Shown in pieces: positions 7,551 through 17,403 of a stretch of 64,000 nt of DNA. The first letter of the stretch is position 1; each line of letters opens with the position of its first letter. The position numbers and the translations under genes are program-made. The notes under the pieces are model-generated. The model had not been told where the DNA came from. It worked only from the letters and a program-made list of their open reading frames with translations, and ran no database searches. Source of the DNA: FEN-1297 sp964498065 (GTDB taxonomy: Bacteria > Bacteroidota > Ignavibacteria > Ignavibacteriales > Ignavibacteriaceae). Where the stretch lies: the NCBI GenBank assembly GCA_964498065.1, contig CAZCFZ010000001.1:84004-148003 (forward strand). The letters run 5' to 3'.

Positions 7551-10007
7551 TTATTCATACCTTAACGATTTTATCGGATTTGCAGTTGCGGCTTTTAATG
7601 ATTTCAATCCTACCACTGCAAAAGAAAGAATTATTACAAATAAGACAGACAATAGGAACAGCCAGTAGTTTATTTCAATATGATTGGGAATCGATTGAAA
7701 CAAAAATGTTACGACTTTGTAGGCAACGGGAACAGCAATGATTTCAGCAATAATGACTAACAAAATAAATGACTTCGATAACCTAAAAATAATATCCTTA
7801 ATTGATGCTCCCATAACTTTCCTAATCCCTATTTCTTTAGTCTTCCTATCAATGACGAAAGAAGCCAATGCAAATAATCCCAAAACTGCGATTAATATTG
7901 TTATTATTGCAGCAAAGCGAATCAATGAATCTATTGCCTGAAATATTGAATAGTCCGATCCCAATTCATTTGTTAAATACGAATACTCAAATGATTGCTC
8001 AAAACCTAAATTTTTCCATGATGATTTAATATAGTTAATAGTTTCGGCCGGGTTTGATTTATTTATTCGGATCAAAATATACTTCATCAATCCCGGTTCA
8101 ATTTTTAGTATCATAGGATAATCTGTAGGACTAAAAAACCTGTGGTTAAAATTTTTGACTTCGCCGATTAAATTGCAATTATAACGAATATCGGTTTTAT
8201 CGTTCTCTTTAAAATAAAGCTGAACCTTCTGTCCGGTTACTCCCTTCCATTTGCAAGCCTTCATTGCGCCTTGATTCATGATAATTGAAGAATTTTCATC
8301 GTTATAACTTCCGTGTGAAAAACTTCGCCCTTCTTTAATTTTTAATCCCATCGTCTTTATAAAATCTTCGTCAACGTAATAGATATCTACATTTAAATCT
8401 TTTATATTGTCTGAACTGAGAAAGATCATGTTATTATCAAGTCCTCCCGGAATAACGCTTGATGAAGTTACGCCGGTTATATTTGAGTTTTTAAGCAGCT
8501 CATTTTTGAATAGATCATATTTATCTTTTACTTTATTATCATAAATAGGGATACATAATACATTCTTTTTATTGAAACCGAGATTAGCATTTTTCCAGTA
8601 TTGGATTTGCCATAATATATGAAGTGAACAAATAATGAAAATAACCGAAACAGCAAATTGAGTTACTACTAAAAATTTCCTGAACCAAGCCGATGATTTA
8701 CCTGCTCTTAACTCTCCTTTAATTACATAAGAAGCTTTGTACCTGCTGAGGACGATAGCCGGATAAAAGCCTGCAGCAATTCCAATAACAATAGAAATAC
8801 CAAACATGTAAACCAGAATGTGCGGATATACAATATTAAAGTCCGCTTCTCTTTTAGGCAAGATACCCAAAGTCGGATATGCATTGCCTATAACAGAATG
8901 AAAAGCCGGAAGCAGCAATTCAACAAGGACAATTGCAACCATATACGAAATTAAACTGACAATTACAGATTCTCCGATAAACTGCATTATAAGCTGTAAA
9001 CGGTTTGCGCCCTGAACCTTGCGCATTCCTATCTCCTTTGCGCGTGTAATTGAGTTTGCGGAAAGTAAATTTGTGTAGTTAATGCAGGCGATAATAAGAA
9101 CTAAAAAAGTTAATATTAACAATAAATATGAGAATGGTTTAAATCCCCAATCCCAATACGGTAAGCCATTGTCTCTTTCATAATAAGTATCCTTGAGAGG
9201 AACTAATTTGAATTCCGTAATTTCATAAATTTCTTTTGGAATATATTTCTTTATAAACGAGGGAAAAAGAGATTCTAATTCATGCGGATTAGAATTATTC
9301 CTAAGTTGGATGTATGTATAAGTTAGAGCTTGTGCTCTATTTCCTTTAGTTTTCTTATCATTAGATAAGCTACTTACTATTTTATCAATACTGCTAAATG
9401 AAGCCAGAAAATCAAATTTAATAGTTGAATTAGGAGGAACTTCTTTTACTATTCCTGTTACAGTAAAACCATATTTTTTAGAAAATGCGCGCGACTGTAA
9501 ATAAATTTTTTGTCCGATTGGATTTTCATTTCCAAAATATTTCTTTGCTATGTTCGGAGTAATTACAACCGTAAATGGTTTTACAAGTGCGGTTTTAGGA
9601 TTCCCGGCTTTTAAAGGAAATGTAAACACCGAAAAAACAGAACTGTCTGTAAATACAAATCTTTTTTCGATATTGGTAAAATTATTTGTATTTACCATAC
9701 AATATAAAAAATTGGCAAACCTAACTGTATTTTTAATTGAGGGATAATTTTCTTTAAGAAGAGGAGCTAATGCCGTATTTGTTTGAAAATCTCTAATCGA
9801 AGAACCGTTGTAATTGTATATTTTATCAAGCCGGTAGATATTTTTTTCATTCTTATGAAAATCGTCATAGCTGTTTTCAAATTGAATGTAACTGAACATC
9901 ATAAGAAAACAAGCCATACCGAAAGCCAATCCGAAAATTGTAATGAATGAATACAATTTTTGATTAAGTAAATTCCTTACCGCAATCTTCAAATAATTTT
10001 TTAACAT
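7551..10007 (-). CDS. FtsX/MacB-like ABC permease (copy 4)
   Basis: The largest of the array at 818 residues from the ATG at 10007. An upstream in-frame GTG adds nine residues but lacks support; GGAG lies 9 bases before the chosen ATG and the sequence then begins MLKNYLKIAVRNL as in siblings. Parts: membrane helix, periplasmic core with KYFGNENPIGQK, FtsX segment 1 with AKEIGMRKVQGAN, second periplasmic domain, FtsX segment 2 with TKEIGIRKVMGAS, tail ATANPIKSLRYE (Ile replaces Val). It has an insertion in the first FtsX region (around GILPKREADFN) not seen in its neighbours. Divergence from the other copies argues that the array is old and not a fresh amplification. Confidence 0.9.
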   Translation of the reverse strand: MLKNYLKIAVRNLLNQKLYSFITIFGLAFGMACFLMMFSYIQFENSYDDFHKNEKNIYRLDKIYNYNGSSIRDFQTNTALAPLLKENYPSIKNTVRFANFLYCMVNTNNFTNIEKRFVFTDSSVFSVFTFPLKAGNPKTALVKPFTVVITPNIAKKYFGNENPIGQKIYLQSRAFSKKYGFTVTGIVKEVPPNSTIKFDFLASFSSIDKIVSSLSNDKKTKGNRAQALTYTYIQLRNNSNPHELESLFPSFIKKYIPKEIYEITEFKLVPLKDTYYERDNGLPYWDWGFKPFSYLLLILTFLVLIIACINYTNLLSANSITRAKEIGMRKVQGANRLQLIMQFIGESVIVSLISYMVAIVLVELLLPAFHSVIGNAYPTLGILPKREADFNIVYPHILVYMFGISIVIGIAAGFYPAIVLSRYKASYVIKGELRAGKSSAWFRKFLVVTQFAVSVIFIICSLHILWQIQYWKNANLGFNKKNVLCIPIYDNKVKDKYDLFKNELLKNSNITGVTSSSVIPGGLDNNMIFLSSDNIKDLNVDIYYVDEDFIKTMGLKIKEGRSFSHGSYNDENSSIIMNQGAMKACKWKGVTGQKVQLYFKENDKTDIRYNCNLIGEVKNFNHRFFSPTDYPMILKIEPGLMKYILIRINKSNPAETINYIKSSWKNLGFEQSFEYSYLTNELGSDYSIFQAIDSLIRFAAIITILIAVLGLFALASFVIDRKTKEIGIRKVMGASIKDIIFRLSKSFILLVIIAEIIAVPVAYKVVTFLFQSIPNHIEINYWLFLLSVLFVIILSFAVVGLKSLKAATANPIKSLRYE

Positions 10008-10079
10008 AATTTTATCTCCAATATATTTGAACACCGGAATGCAAATCTGACAAACCGGCGCTCATGGCTAACGGAACAC
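10008..10079 (-). repeat. intergenic spacer repeat type A, second copy
   Basis: Same spacer type as at 7495-7550: ATATATTTGAACACCGG, a short variable part, then ACCGGCGCTCATGGCTAACG. The CCGG arms can pair but the stem is shorter (4 bp) because one arm has CACCGG. The shared spacer sequence suggests that gene and spacer were duplicated together. Confidence 0.55.
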
Positions 10080-12410
10080 TTATTCATATCTTAAAGATTT
10101 AACCGGATTTGCAGTTGCCGCTTTATATGCCTGCCAACTGACCGTAAACAAAGCTATAAATAAAATTATCATATCAGAAGCGGCAAAAATCCACCAGTTT
10201 ATTTCCGTCCGGTAAGCGAAACTTTGCAGCCATTTATTTACTGCAAACCAGGCAACCGGACATGCAATTACAAATGAAACCAAAACCAATTTTATAAAAT
10301 CTTTATTCAGTAGAAGCATAATATTATTTATTCCTGCGCCGTGCACTTTTCTAATACCTATTTCTTTGCGGCGCGCTTCGGATAAAAATACTGCAAGCCC
10401 TAATATTCCCATGCAAGATATTGCAATTGCCAGGAGAGCAAACATAGCGATTGCCTCTCCGAATTTTTCATCCTGCCTATAAAGCGAATCAACCCACTGA
10501 TCATAAAATTGATATTTAATATGATAATACGGATAAATTTCCGTCCATATTTTTTTGATGTAGTTCATTGTTTGTCCTGTACTGCCTTTAGCGATTCGCA
10601 CATTCAAATAATTCATCGATACATTATCCGTAAACAAAACGGCAAGCGGTTCAATTGCTTTATGCATGGATGCAAAATTGAAGTCCTTTACAACCGCTAT
10701 TACCTTATAGCCTCCGCCGTTATTATATATTTTGTTCTTCAAATTATCCCAGCCGAAATACTTATATGCGGTTTCATTGATAAAGCAAGCTTTTCCAAAA
10801 TCTCCAGGTTCAAGTTTTCTTCCTTTGATTATATGAACTCCAAAAGTATTAACAAATGAAGTATCAGCCATTATTATTGAAACCGGTTTATCTTTCCCCT
10901 TTATCCCGGATCCAAATATCCAGTTTATTTCTCCCGGGGCGCCGAGTGTTGCACAATAATTTTTTATCCCGGAGTAATCTCCAAATTTATTTTCCAAAGC
11001 TGTTAATTGAGATTTATTGTTGGGGATATCCAGACGTACCAATTGTTCTTTATTAAACCCGAGATTTGTATACTTTACAAAATTCAACTGCTTTTGAATT
11101 ATTATAAGACAGATTATTAAGGCAGCAGATATTGAAAATTGAATTACGGTTAAAATATTTCTTAGATAACTCTTCTTCTTATTTTTAAAAATATCACCTC
11201 TGAATATTCTTGCTGCACTAAAAGATGAAAATATAATGGCAGGACCAATTCCTGCCAGAATACCGGTAATAAAAACAGATAAGATAACTATTAAGTTTAC
11301 CGGAAATTGGAAAAGAAAAATCAAGCTTAACCGGGTACCTAAAAAAGAATTGAAGGCAGGCAGAGTAATTTCAACTAAACATAAAGCAAAGAAAAATGCA
11401 ATAATTGTAACAAGGATCGCTTCAGTTAAGAAGAGAAATATTATTTCTTTTCGTCCGGCTCCAATTGTTTTTCTTATGCCGGTCTCCTTATTCCTTTTAT
11501 TCTGTTGAGCCGCGTTAAGGTTAATATAATTTATTACCGCAAGTACTAATACTATTAAAGCAATACTTAAAAGTAATTCTAAAAATGCCGGATTTCCTTT
11601 TTTATTACTGCTGCCTGTAGTATTATCCGATAAATATACATCGGTCAAAGGCATTAAATTGATCTTTTTTATATAGGGGTAAAATATACCTGCATTATTA
11701 TTCAACTTTGAAATAAGCGATTTTAAATCTAAATTCTTTTTAGCCATTAGATAAATATTAAAGAGATATCTATAAGAACTACTATCGCTGCCGTTATGAG
11801 TGGAGCTAAACTTAAATTTATTATTTTGTGCATTTACCAAAATACTTGCATCAATACTCGAATTATCAGGAAAATCTTTTATTACGCCGGAGACAACTAA
11901 TTCCAAACTATTAAATATTTTAATTTGTTTTCCAATAGGGTTAACCTTCCCAAAAAATGTTTCGGCTGTGCTTTCGGTAATAACAACCGAATTAATATTA
12001 TCGAAAGGCTTTTGGGGATTACCGTAAACGAATGGAATTGTAAACATTGTAAAAAATGATTTATCCGCCGACATTATATTATCAACATATAAGTCATTTT
12101 TTAAATAACTCGTTTCTACTTGCGTCTTAATAACTTGTAGATAACATGCCTTTTTTATTTCAGGAAAATTACTTGTAATCATTCCGGCAACTCTATAATC
12201 AATACCGCTGGAATTATTTTGAGTATCTATTAATTTGTAAATTTGAGCAGCATTCTTATTATAGCTATCGAAGCTATTTTCTTTAAGGATAAATAATGAT
12301 ATTATAAGACATACGGAAATACCTAAAGTTAATCCAAGAATATTTATCACCGAAAATGTTTTATGTTTCTTTAGATTTCTAAATGTTATTTTCAAATAAT
12401 TTTTTAACAT
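10080..12410 (-). CDS. FtsX/MacB-like ABC permease (copy 5)
   Basis: A 776-residue permease starting MLKNYLKITFRNLKK at the ATG at 12410; AAAGGAGA about 8 bases upstream decides this start over a longer in-frame reading that would translate the hairpin spacer. It has the N-terminal helix, periplasmic core (FFGKVNPIGKQ), FtsX segment 1 with NKETGIRKTIGAG, second periplasmic domain, FtsX segment 2 with RKEIGIRKVHGAG, and tail ATANPVKSLRYE. It is the most divergent in the first coupling motif (ETGIRKT instead of EVGIRKV), so its ATPase contact may differ from its neighbours. Substrate unknown. Confidence 0.9.
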   Translation of the reverse strand: MLKNYLKITFRNLKKHKTFSVINILGLTLGISVCLIISLFILKENSFDSYNKNAAQIYKLIDTQNNSSGIDYRVAGMITSNFPEIKKACYLQVIKTQVETSYLKNDLYVDNIMSADKSFFTMFTIPFVYGNPQKPFDNINSVVITESTAETFFGKVNPIGKQIKIFNSLELVVSGVIKDFPDNSSIDASILVNAQNNKFKFSSTHNGSDSSSYRYLFNIYLMAKKNLDLKSLISKLNNNAGIFYPYIKKINLMPLTDVYLSDNTTGSSNKKGNPAFLELLLSIALIVLVLAVINYINLNAAQQNKRNKETGIRKTIGAGRKEIIFLFLTEAILVTIIAFFFALCLVEITLPAFNSFLGTRLSLIFLFQFPVNLIVILSVFITGILAGIGPAIIFSSFSAARIFRGDIFKNKKKSYLRNILTVIQFSISAALIICLIIIQKQLNFVKYTNLGFNKEQLVRLDIPNNKSQLTALENKFGDYSGIKNYCATLGAPGEINWIFGSGIKGKDKPVSIIMADTSFVNTFGVHIIKGRKLEPGDFGKACFINETAYKYFGWDNLKNKIYNNGGGYKVIAVVKDFNFASMHKAIEPLAVLFTDNVSMNYLNVRIAKGSTGQTMNYIKKIWTEIYPYYHIKYQFYDQWVDSLYRQDEKFGEAIAMFALLAIAISCMGILGLAVFLSEARRKEIGIRKVHGAGINNIMLLLNKDFIKLVLVSFVIACPVAWFAVNKWLQSFAYRTEINWWIFAASDMIILFIALFTVSWQAYKAATANPVKSLRYE

Positions 12411-12426
12411 AATTTTTCTCCTTTTA

Positions 12427-12488
12427 AGCTGAAAGCTATCAGCGGTCTGCATTCAGCAAAAAACTAATTGCTGAGTGCTGACAGCTAA
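12427..12488. repeat. intergenic hairpin spacer type B, first copy
   Basis: CATTCAGCAA (12450-12459) pairs with TTGCTGAGTG (12468-12477) with one G-T pair, and outer arms AGCTATCAG and CTGACAGCT extend the fold. A related element lies between copies 8 and 7. These AGCTTTCAGC/GCTGAAAGCT-rich palindromes would form long hairpins in the message between permease genes. Confidence 0.6.
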
Positions 12489-12490
12489 GC

Positions 12491-14881
12491 TCATTCATAC
12501 CTCAAAGATTTTACCGGATTCGCAGTTGCTGCTTTTATTACCTGGATGCTTATAGTAAATAATGCAATCAGCAAAACTATTATTCCACCGAGTATAAAGA
12601 AAGAAATATCCAGTGAAATTCTATATGGATAATTCATGAGCCATTTATGCATAAAAAAATAAGAAGTAGGAACAGCAATTAGATTTGCAATTAAAATAAT
12701 TTCTATAAATTGTTTTGATATCAGGAAGAAAATATTTTTTACCGAAGCACCAAGTACTTTGCGGATTCCAATTTCTTTTGTCTTATGCGTAAGAGTCAAG
12801 ATTGTCAGACCTAGTAAACCCAGACTTGCAAGCAAGATTGCAAGAAAAGAAAAAGTGCCGACAATTTCCTCAGTCCTTCCTTCGGTTCTATATGCAGCAT
12901 TAAATTTATCATTTACAAAAAAATAATCAAATTGTTGTGATGGAATTAATTCTTCCCATTCTTTTCTCAAGTAATTTACAGCGTGAGGAATATTTGAAGA
13001 ATTAATACGAACAGACAAAAAATTCTGTAAATACCCATATCCAGCATATCGAATTACCATTGGTTCAATTTTATTTTGCAGTGATTTAAAATTAAAGTCT
13101 TTAACAACTCCAATAATCCTATAAGGACCATCGCCCTGGGCAAATGTGATCGTTTTTCCGACAGCGGATTTCCAGCCGATTTTTTTAAGTGCAGTTTCGT
13201 TTATTAAGACCGCTTCAGATGAATCGGAACTAAATTCTTTTGAAAAATTTCTTCCTTCAATTAATGGGATTTTGTATGTCCCAAGGAAATTTTCATCTGC
13301 AGAGGTAACAATCATTGTAATCGATTGGCTTTTATCGAAACCTTCTGGTATAATACCGAATTGATTATTATAATAATACCCGGGTGTATTTTCCGATATT
13401 GCCGCACTAATGATTCCGGCACTTTGCTTATTATTCTTTATTATGTTTTCAAATGTTTTTGCTTTTGCTCCGATATTGCCCGAACCATTATTAAGAGACA
13501 TTACAAGTATATTTTCTTTGTTAAATCCCAAATTATAGTTTTTCATAAACCGAATCTGTGTCCCCACGACAAGTATGCATGTTATTAGTATTATTGATAT
13601 TGCATATTGGGTTGTAAGCAACAATTTACGGAAGATATTAATTTTTCCGCCCGGAACTTTATTCTCTTGATTAGATTTTAATGAAGAAGAAGAAAGTAGA
13701 AATGCAGGATATAATCCTGAAATAATTCCAATGAATAAACCGAATGAAAGCAAACAAATAATATTAAAAAAATTGAATTGGAATAATTCCAGGTTCTTAC
13801 CCGTTAGTCCGTTAAATTCTGGCAGAAATAATTCAGATAGAGCAATACCGATTGAAAGAGCCATAAAACTTAGCAAAATCGATTCGCTTAAAAATTGAAA
13901 GATAAGCTGAGATTTTTTTGAGCCAAGCACTTTACGAACATTAATTTCTTTTACCCTGTCTATCGACCTGCCTGCAGAAAGGTTTGTAAAATTTATACAA
14001 GCTATTAAAATTACAGATAAAGCAATTGCAAGCAGAGCATACAAATACAATCTTGATACTGGTGGAATTATTCCGCCAAGTATTTCAGGTTGAAGATGAA
14101 TTGATGTTAAGGGTTGAATATCGAAATTTTCTCTATTTTTAAGAAAACCAGGTAAATATTTATCCTTAGTTTTGACTAAAATATTTTTTAATTCCGCCGG
14201 AGTATATTTATCCATGCATTTAACAAAAGTATTTCGGCCTGAAGACCACCAGTGTTCTTTATAACCCGGGTAAAAACTTTTTCTGAATTCCGTGGAAACA
14301 ACTATATTTAATTGAATACTTGAATTGGAAGGTATCTTTTTTAATACGCCACTGATAATTAACGGATATTTATTAAAAAGGGTTATAGTTCTCCCTATGG
14401 GATCTTCTTTACCAAAGTATTTTACGGCAAGTTCTTTTGTTATAACTGCAGAAGATGGATTATTAAGTGCTGTCTTTGGATTGCCTTCCCCAAAAGGAAA
14501 GGTAAAAAATGAAAAGAAGCCGGGATCGGCTTCGCTGATTTTTTCATTAAAGGTTTTTCCATCAATACGAACCGGGAACTCTATGCCTTCGGATATTGAT
14601 ACGGCATTTAAAGAGGGAAAATCATTTCGTAAAGTATAGGCTAAAGGATCAGGAGTTCTAGCGATTTTTTCTATTCCTTGCGGAGTTTTATCTATAGTGT
14701 AAATTCTATAAATATCTTTAGCATCTTTATTAAAAGTATCGTATGTTATTTCGTTATAGAAATAAGAAAAAATAAGAATAAAACAAGCTATACCAATTGC
14801 AAGCCCGGAAATATTTATCAATGAATAGGTTTTATTCTTAGAAATATTTCTAAAAGCTATTTTCAAATAATTTTTTAACAT
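12491..14881 (-). CDS. FtsX/MacB-like ABC permease (copy 6)
   Basis: A 796-residue permease starting MLKNYLKIAFRNISKNK. Parts: N-terminal helix (about 20-42), periplasmic core with KYFGKEDPIGR, FtsX segment 1 with VKEINVRKVLGSK, second periplasmic domain, FtsX segment 2 with TKEIGIRKVLGAS, tail ATANPVKSLRYE. The start follows the stop of copy 7 by only 11 bases, and its ribosome-binding site (GAGGG) overlaps that stop, so the two are probably translationally coupled. Unlike most siblings the first coupling motif has Asn for Gly (EINVRK). Confidence 0.9.
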   Translation of the reverse strand: MLKNYLKIAFRNISKNKTYSLINISGLAIGIACFILIFSYFYNEITYDTFNKDAKDIYRIYTIDKTPQGIEKIARTPDPLAYTLRNDFPSLNAVSISEGIEFPVRIDGKTFNEKISEADPGFFSFFTFPFGEGNPKTALNNPSSAVITKELAVKYFGKEDPIGRTITLFNKYPLIISGVLKKIPSNSSIQLNIVVSTEFRKSFYPGYKEHWWSSGRNTFVKCMDKYTPAELKNILVKTKDKYLPGFLKNRENFDIQPLTSIHLQPEILGGIIPPVSRLYLYALLAIALSVILIACINFTNLSAGRSIDRVKEINVRKVLGSKKSQLIFQFLSESILLSFMALSIGIALSELFLPEFNGLTGKNLELFQFNFFNIICLLSFGLFIGIISGLYPAFLLSSSSLKSNQENKVPGGKINIFRKLLLTTQYAISIILITCILVVGTQIRFMKNYNLGFNKENILVMSLNNGSGNIGAKAKTFENIIKNNKQSAGIISAAISENTPGYYYNNQFGIIPEGFDKSQSITMIVTSADENFLGTYKIPLIEGRNFSKEFSSDSSEAVLINETALKKIGWKSAVGKTITFAQGDGPYRIIGVVKDFNFKSLQNKIEPMVIRYAGYGYLQNFLSVRINSSNIPHAVNYLRKEWEELIPSQQFDYFFVNDKFNAAYRTEGRTEEIVGTFSFLAILLASLGLLGLTILTLTHKTKEIGIRKVLGASVKNIFFLISKQFIEIILIANLIAVPTSYFFMHKWLMNYPYRISLDISFFILGGIIVLLIALFTISIQVIKAATANPVKSLRYE

Positions 14882-14892
14882 AATTATGCCCT

Positions 14893-17331
14893 CTATTCGT
14901 ACCTCAGCGATTTAACCGGGTTTACAGTTGCGGCTTTAATTGCCTGAAAACTTACTGTTAATAATGCTATTGTCAGAGCGATTATGCCTGAGAAAGCAAA
15001 AATCCAAAAATTTAAATCTATCCGGTAAGCAAAAGTCTGAAGCCATTTATCCATGAAGTAATATGCCGCTGGCCATGCAATTATATTTGCTATTAAAACC
15101 CATTTGGTAAATTCTTTAGATAACATAGTTATCAGTTCTAAAACCGATGCACCAAGTACTTTTCTTATCCCAATTTCCTTTTTCCTTTGTTCAGTAATAA
15201 AGGATGCCAGCCCGAATAACCCGAGACACGCAATAAATATTGCAAGCCCCGAGAATAAAGCTGCAACCTTGCCTGCCCTCTCTTCTGATTTATAAAGATT
15301 GGCTAAATCCTGATCCATAAAAGAAGCATAAATCTCTTCTCCCCCGGTAAATTTTTTCCAGGTATTATTTATAAATGTTATTGTGTTTTTAATATTTGCC
15401 GAAGATACCCGGATTGTTAATATACTAGCCGCTTGATTAACAGGACTTAAGAAAAGTACAAGCGGTTTAATTTGTTCGTGAAGAGATTGATAATTAAAAT
15501 TCTTAATCACGCCGATAATTCTATACGCTCTTGTTTGATTTCCCATCTGAATTAATTCTTTTCCAATTGGGTCTTCCGCTCCGCATTGATTTTTCATGGC
15601 TTCGTTTATCACTAAGGATGTTGTATCCGCTCCAAAGTCCTTTGAAAAGAAACGGCCTCTAAGCAATGATATTTTAAATGTCTTTAAAAAATTATAATCT
15701 ACATCAAGATACTGACTGGAAATAATATTAGAGACCTGTCTATTATTATATGAATAACCGTTTCCCGGAACTCCGTGAAAAAACATTATGGAAGAATTGG
15801 TTAATGATATAACATCCGGGTTCTTTAATAATTCATGTTCAATTACTTGTAATTTATTTTCCGGTATTCCAAAATTCTTTATTGCATATAGCTGCTCTTT
15901 ATTAAAGCCGAGGTCTTTATTTTGAATGTACTGCAGCTGATCCCTAATAATGAATGTACCTACTATTAAAGCAATTGAAATAGTAAATTGAACTACAACC
16001 AATCCGCTTCTTAACGTGCTCTTTTTAATTCTCTTTTCAAAGCCTGACTTGAACAAATGGATCGGCTTAAATGATGAAAGATAAAAAGCCGGATAACTGC
16101 CGGAAATTATTCCGATAATCACTGCAAATAATATAAGACCGGGAACTGTATATACATTGTTTAATAACTCAAGATTTAAATTCTTTCCGGTTAATTGATT
16201 GAAATAGGGCAGAGTAATTTCAATTAAAGTAATTGATATTAAAACCGAAAATAATGAAACTAAAATTGATTCGGTTAGAAATTGACCTATTAACTTTGTT
16301 TTATTTGAACCGAGAGTCTTTTTTATCCCTACTTCTTTAGACCTGGTTTCAGATCTTGCGGTAGTTAAATTTATAAAATTAATTATAGCTAAAAGTAAAA
16401 TGAAAACAGCTACCGCGGAGAATATGTACACGTAATCAATATCGCTTGTACTTTGCTGAGCAAATTCAGAGTTTGTGTCAATTCCATATTCATTTTGAGA
16501 ATATAAATAAATTGATGTTAACGGCTGAAGATAAAAGTTCCAGGTATTGCCTTTATTGAGGAATTCACTGAAAGAAATTCCAAGAACCGATTCCGCCTGA
16601 GGACCTACATGAGCATAAACTATTTTCTTTAACTTTTTCTGAAAGATGGCAGGATCTGTTCCATTTTTTAAAACTATATAAGTTATATAGGACATGTTCA
16701 GCCAGTCGTCATTTTTTGTCACCGTATAAGTAGACATTGATAATAAAAAATCACATCTGAAACTTGAATTAGCGGGAAAATCTTTCATTACGCCGGTAAC
16801 CATGTATGAAGTTTGGTAATCAGCGATAAGGATTTTTCCGACCGGATTTTCATCGCCGAAATATTTTTTAGCTTCGGATTCAGTCATTACTATACTATTC
16901 GGCCGGCTTAGTACTGTATTGGGATTACCGCTAATAAGAGGAAGTGAAAAAACATTGAAGAAATTCGAATCCGCGGTATATAGGCGACGTTCTCTAAAAA
17001 CTTTATCCTTGTACTTTAAAACATGATTACCAAAAAATCCGATCCTTGTGTAAGTAATTACTTCAGGAAAATCATGAACGAGCGTATTTCCAAGCGGAGC
17101 GGCTGTTTTGCAGTTGCAGCTTTCCTGTCCATTAATCGATGATTTAATATAAACCCGATAAATCGAATCGGAATTTTTATAAAACTTATCGTAGCTTAGC
17201 TCATTACGGATATAAAGCAGTATCATTACGCAACAGGCAATACCAATGGTTAGACCAAAGATATTGATTAAGGAATATCCTTTATTCTTTTTGAGATTTC
17301 TTATTGCAATCTTTAAATAATTTATTAACAT
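14893..17331 (-). CDS. FtsX/MacB-like ABC permease (copy 7)
   Basis: An 812-residue permease beginning MLINYLKIAIRNLKKNK at the ATG at 17331, preceded by AAAGGGAAA; an upstream in-frame start would run into the hairpin spacer. Parts: membrane helix, periplasmic core with KYFGDENPVGK, FtsX segment 1 with SKEVGIKKTLGSN, second periplasmic domain, FtsX segment 2 with KKEIGIRKVLGAS, tail ATVNPVKSLRYE. A Cys-containing CNCK stretch near residue 75 is peculiar to this copy. It ends with TAG, showing that TAG acts as a normal stop in this genome. Confidence 0.9.
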   Translation of the reverse strand: MLINYLKIAIRNLKKNKGYSLINIFGLTIGIACCVMILLYIRNELSYDKFYKNSDSIYRVYIKSSINGQESCNCKTAAPLGNTLVHDFPEVITYTRIGFFGNHVLKYKDKVFRERRLYTADSNFFNVFSLPLISGNPNTVLSRPNSIVMTESEAKKYFGDENPVGKILIADYQTSYMVTGVMKDFPANSSFRCDFLLSMSTYTVTKNDDWLNMSYITYIVLKNGTDPAIFQKKLKKIVYAHVGPQAESVLGISFSEFLNKGNTWNFYLQPLTSIYLYSQNEYGIDTNSEFAQQSTSDIDYVYIFSAVAVFILLLAIINFINLTTARSETRSKEVGIKKTLGSNKTKLIGQFLTESILVSLFSVLISITLIEITLPYFNQLTGKNLNLELLNNVYTVPGLILFAVIIGIISGSYPAFYLSSFKPIHLFKSGFEKRIKKSTLRSGLVVVQFTISIALIVGTFIIRDQLQYIQNKDLGFNKEQLYAIKNFGIPENKLQVIEHELLKNPDVISLTNSSIMFFHGVPGNGYSYNNRQVSNIISSQYLDVDYNFLKTFKISLLRGRFFSKDFGADTTSLVINEAMKNQCGAEDPIGKELIQMGNQTRAYRIIGVIKNFNYQSLHEQIKPLVLFLSPVNQAASILTIRVSSANIKNTITFINNTWKKFTGGEEIYASFMDQDLANLYKSEERAGKVAALFSGLAIFIACLGLFGLASFITEQRKKEIGIRKVLGASVLELITMLSKEFTKWVLIANIIAWPAAYYFMDKWLQTFAYRIDLNFWIFAFSGIIALTIALLTVSFQAIKAATVNPVKSLRYE

Positions 17332-17347
17332 AATTTCCCTTTTGTTT

Positions 17348-17399
17348 AGCTTTCGTCTATCAGCACTGAGCATTCAGCCAAAGCTGAGTGCTGAAAGCT
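17348..17399. repeat. intergenic hairpin spacer type B, second copy
   Basis: CATTCAGC (17371-17378) pairs with GCTGAGTG (17383-17390) around a CAAA loop; outer arms AGCTTTC (17348-17354) and GAAAGCT (17393-17399) are also complementary, with an internal asymmetric bulge. It is related in sequence and position to the element at 12427-12488. Confidence 0.6.
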
Positions 17400-17403
17400 T
17401 TTC

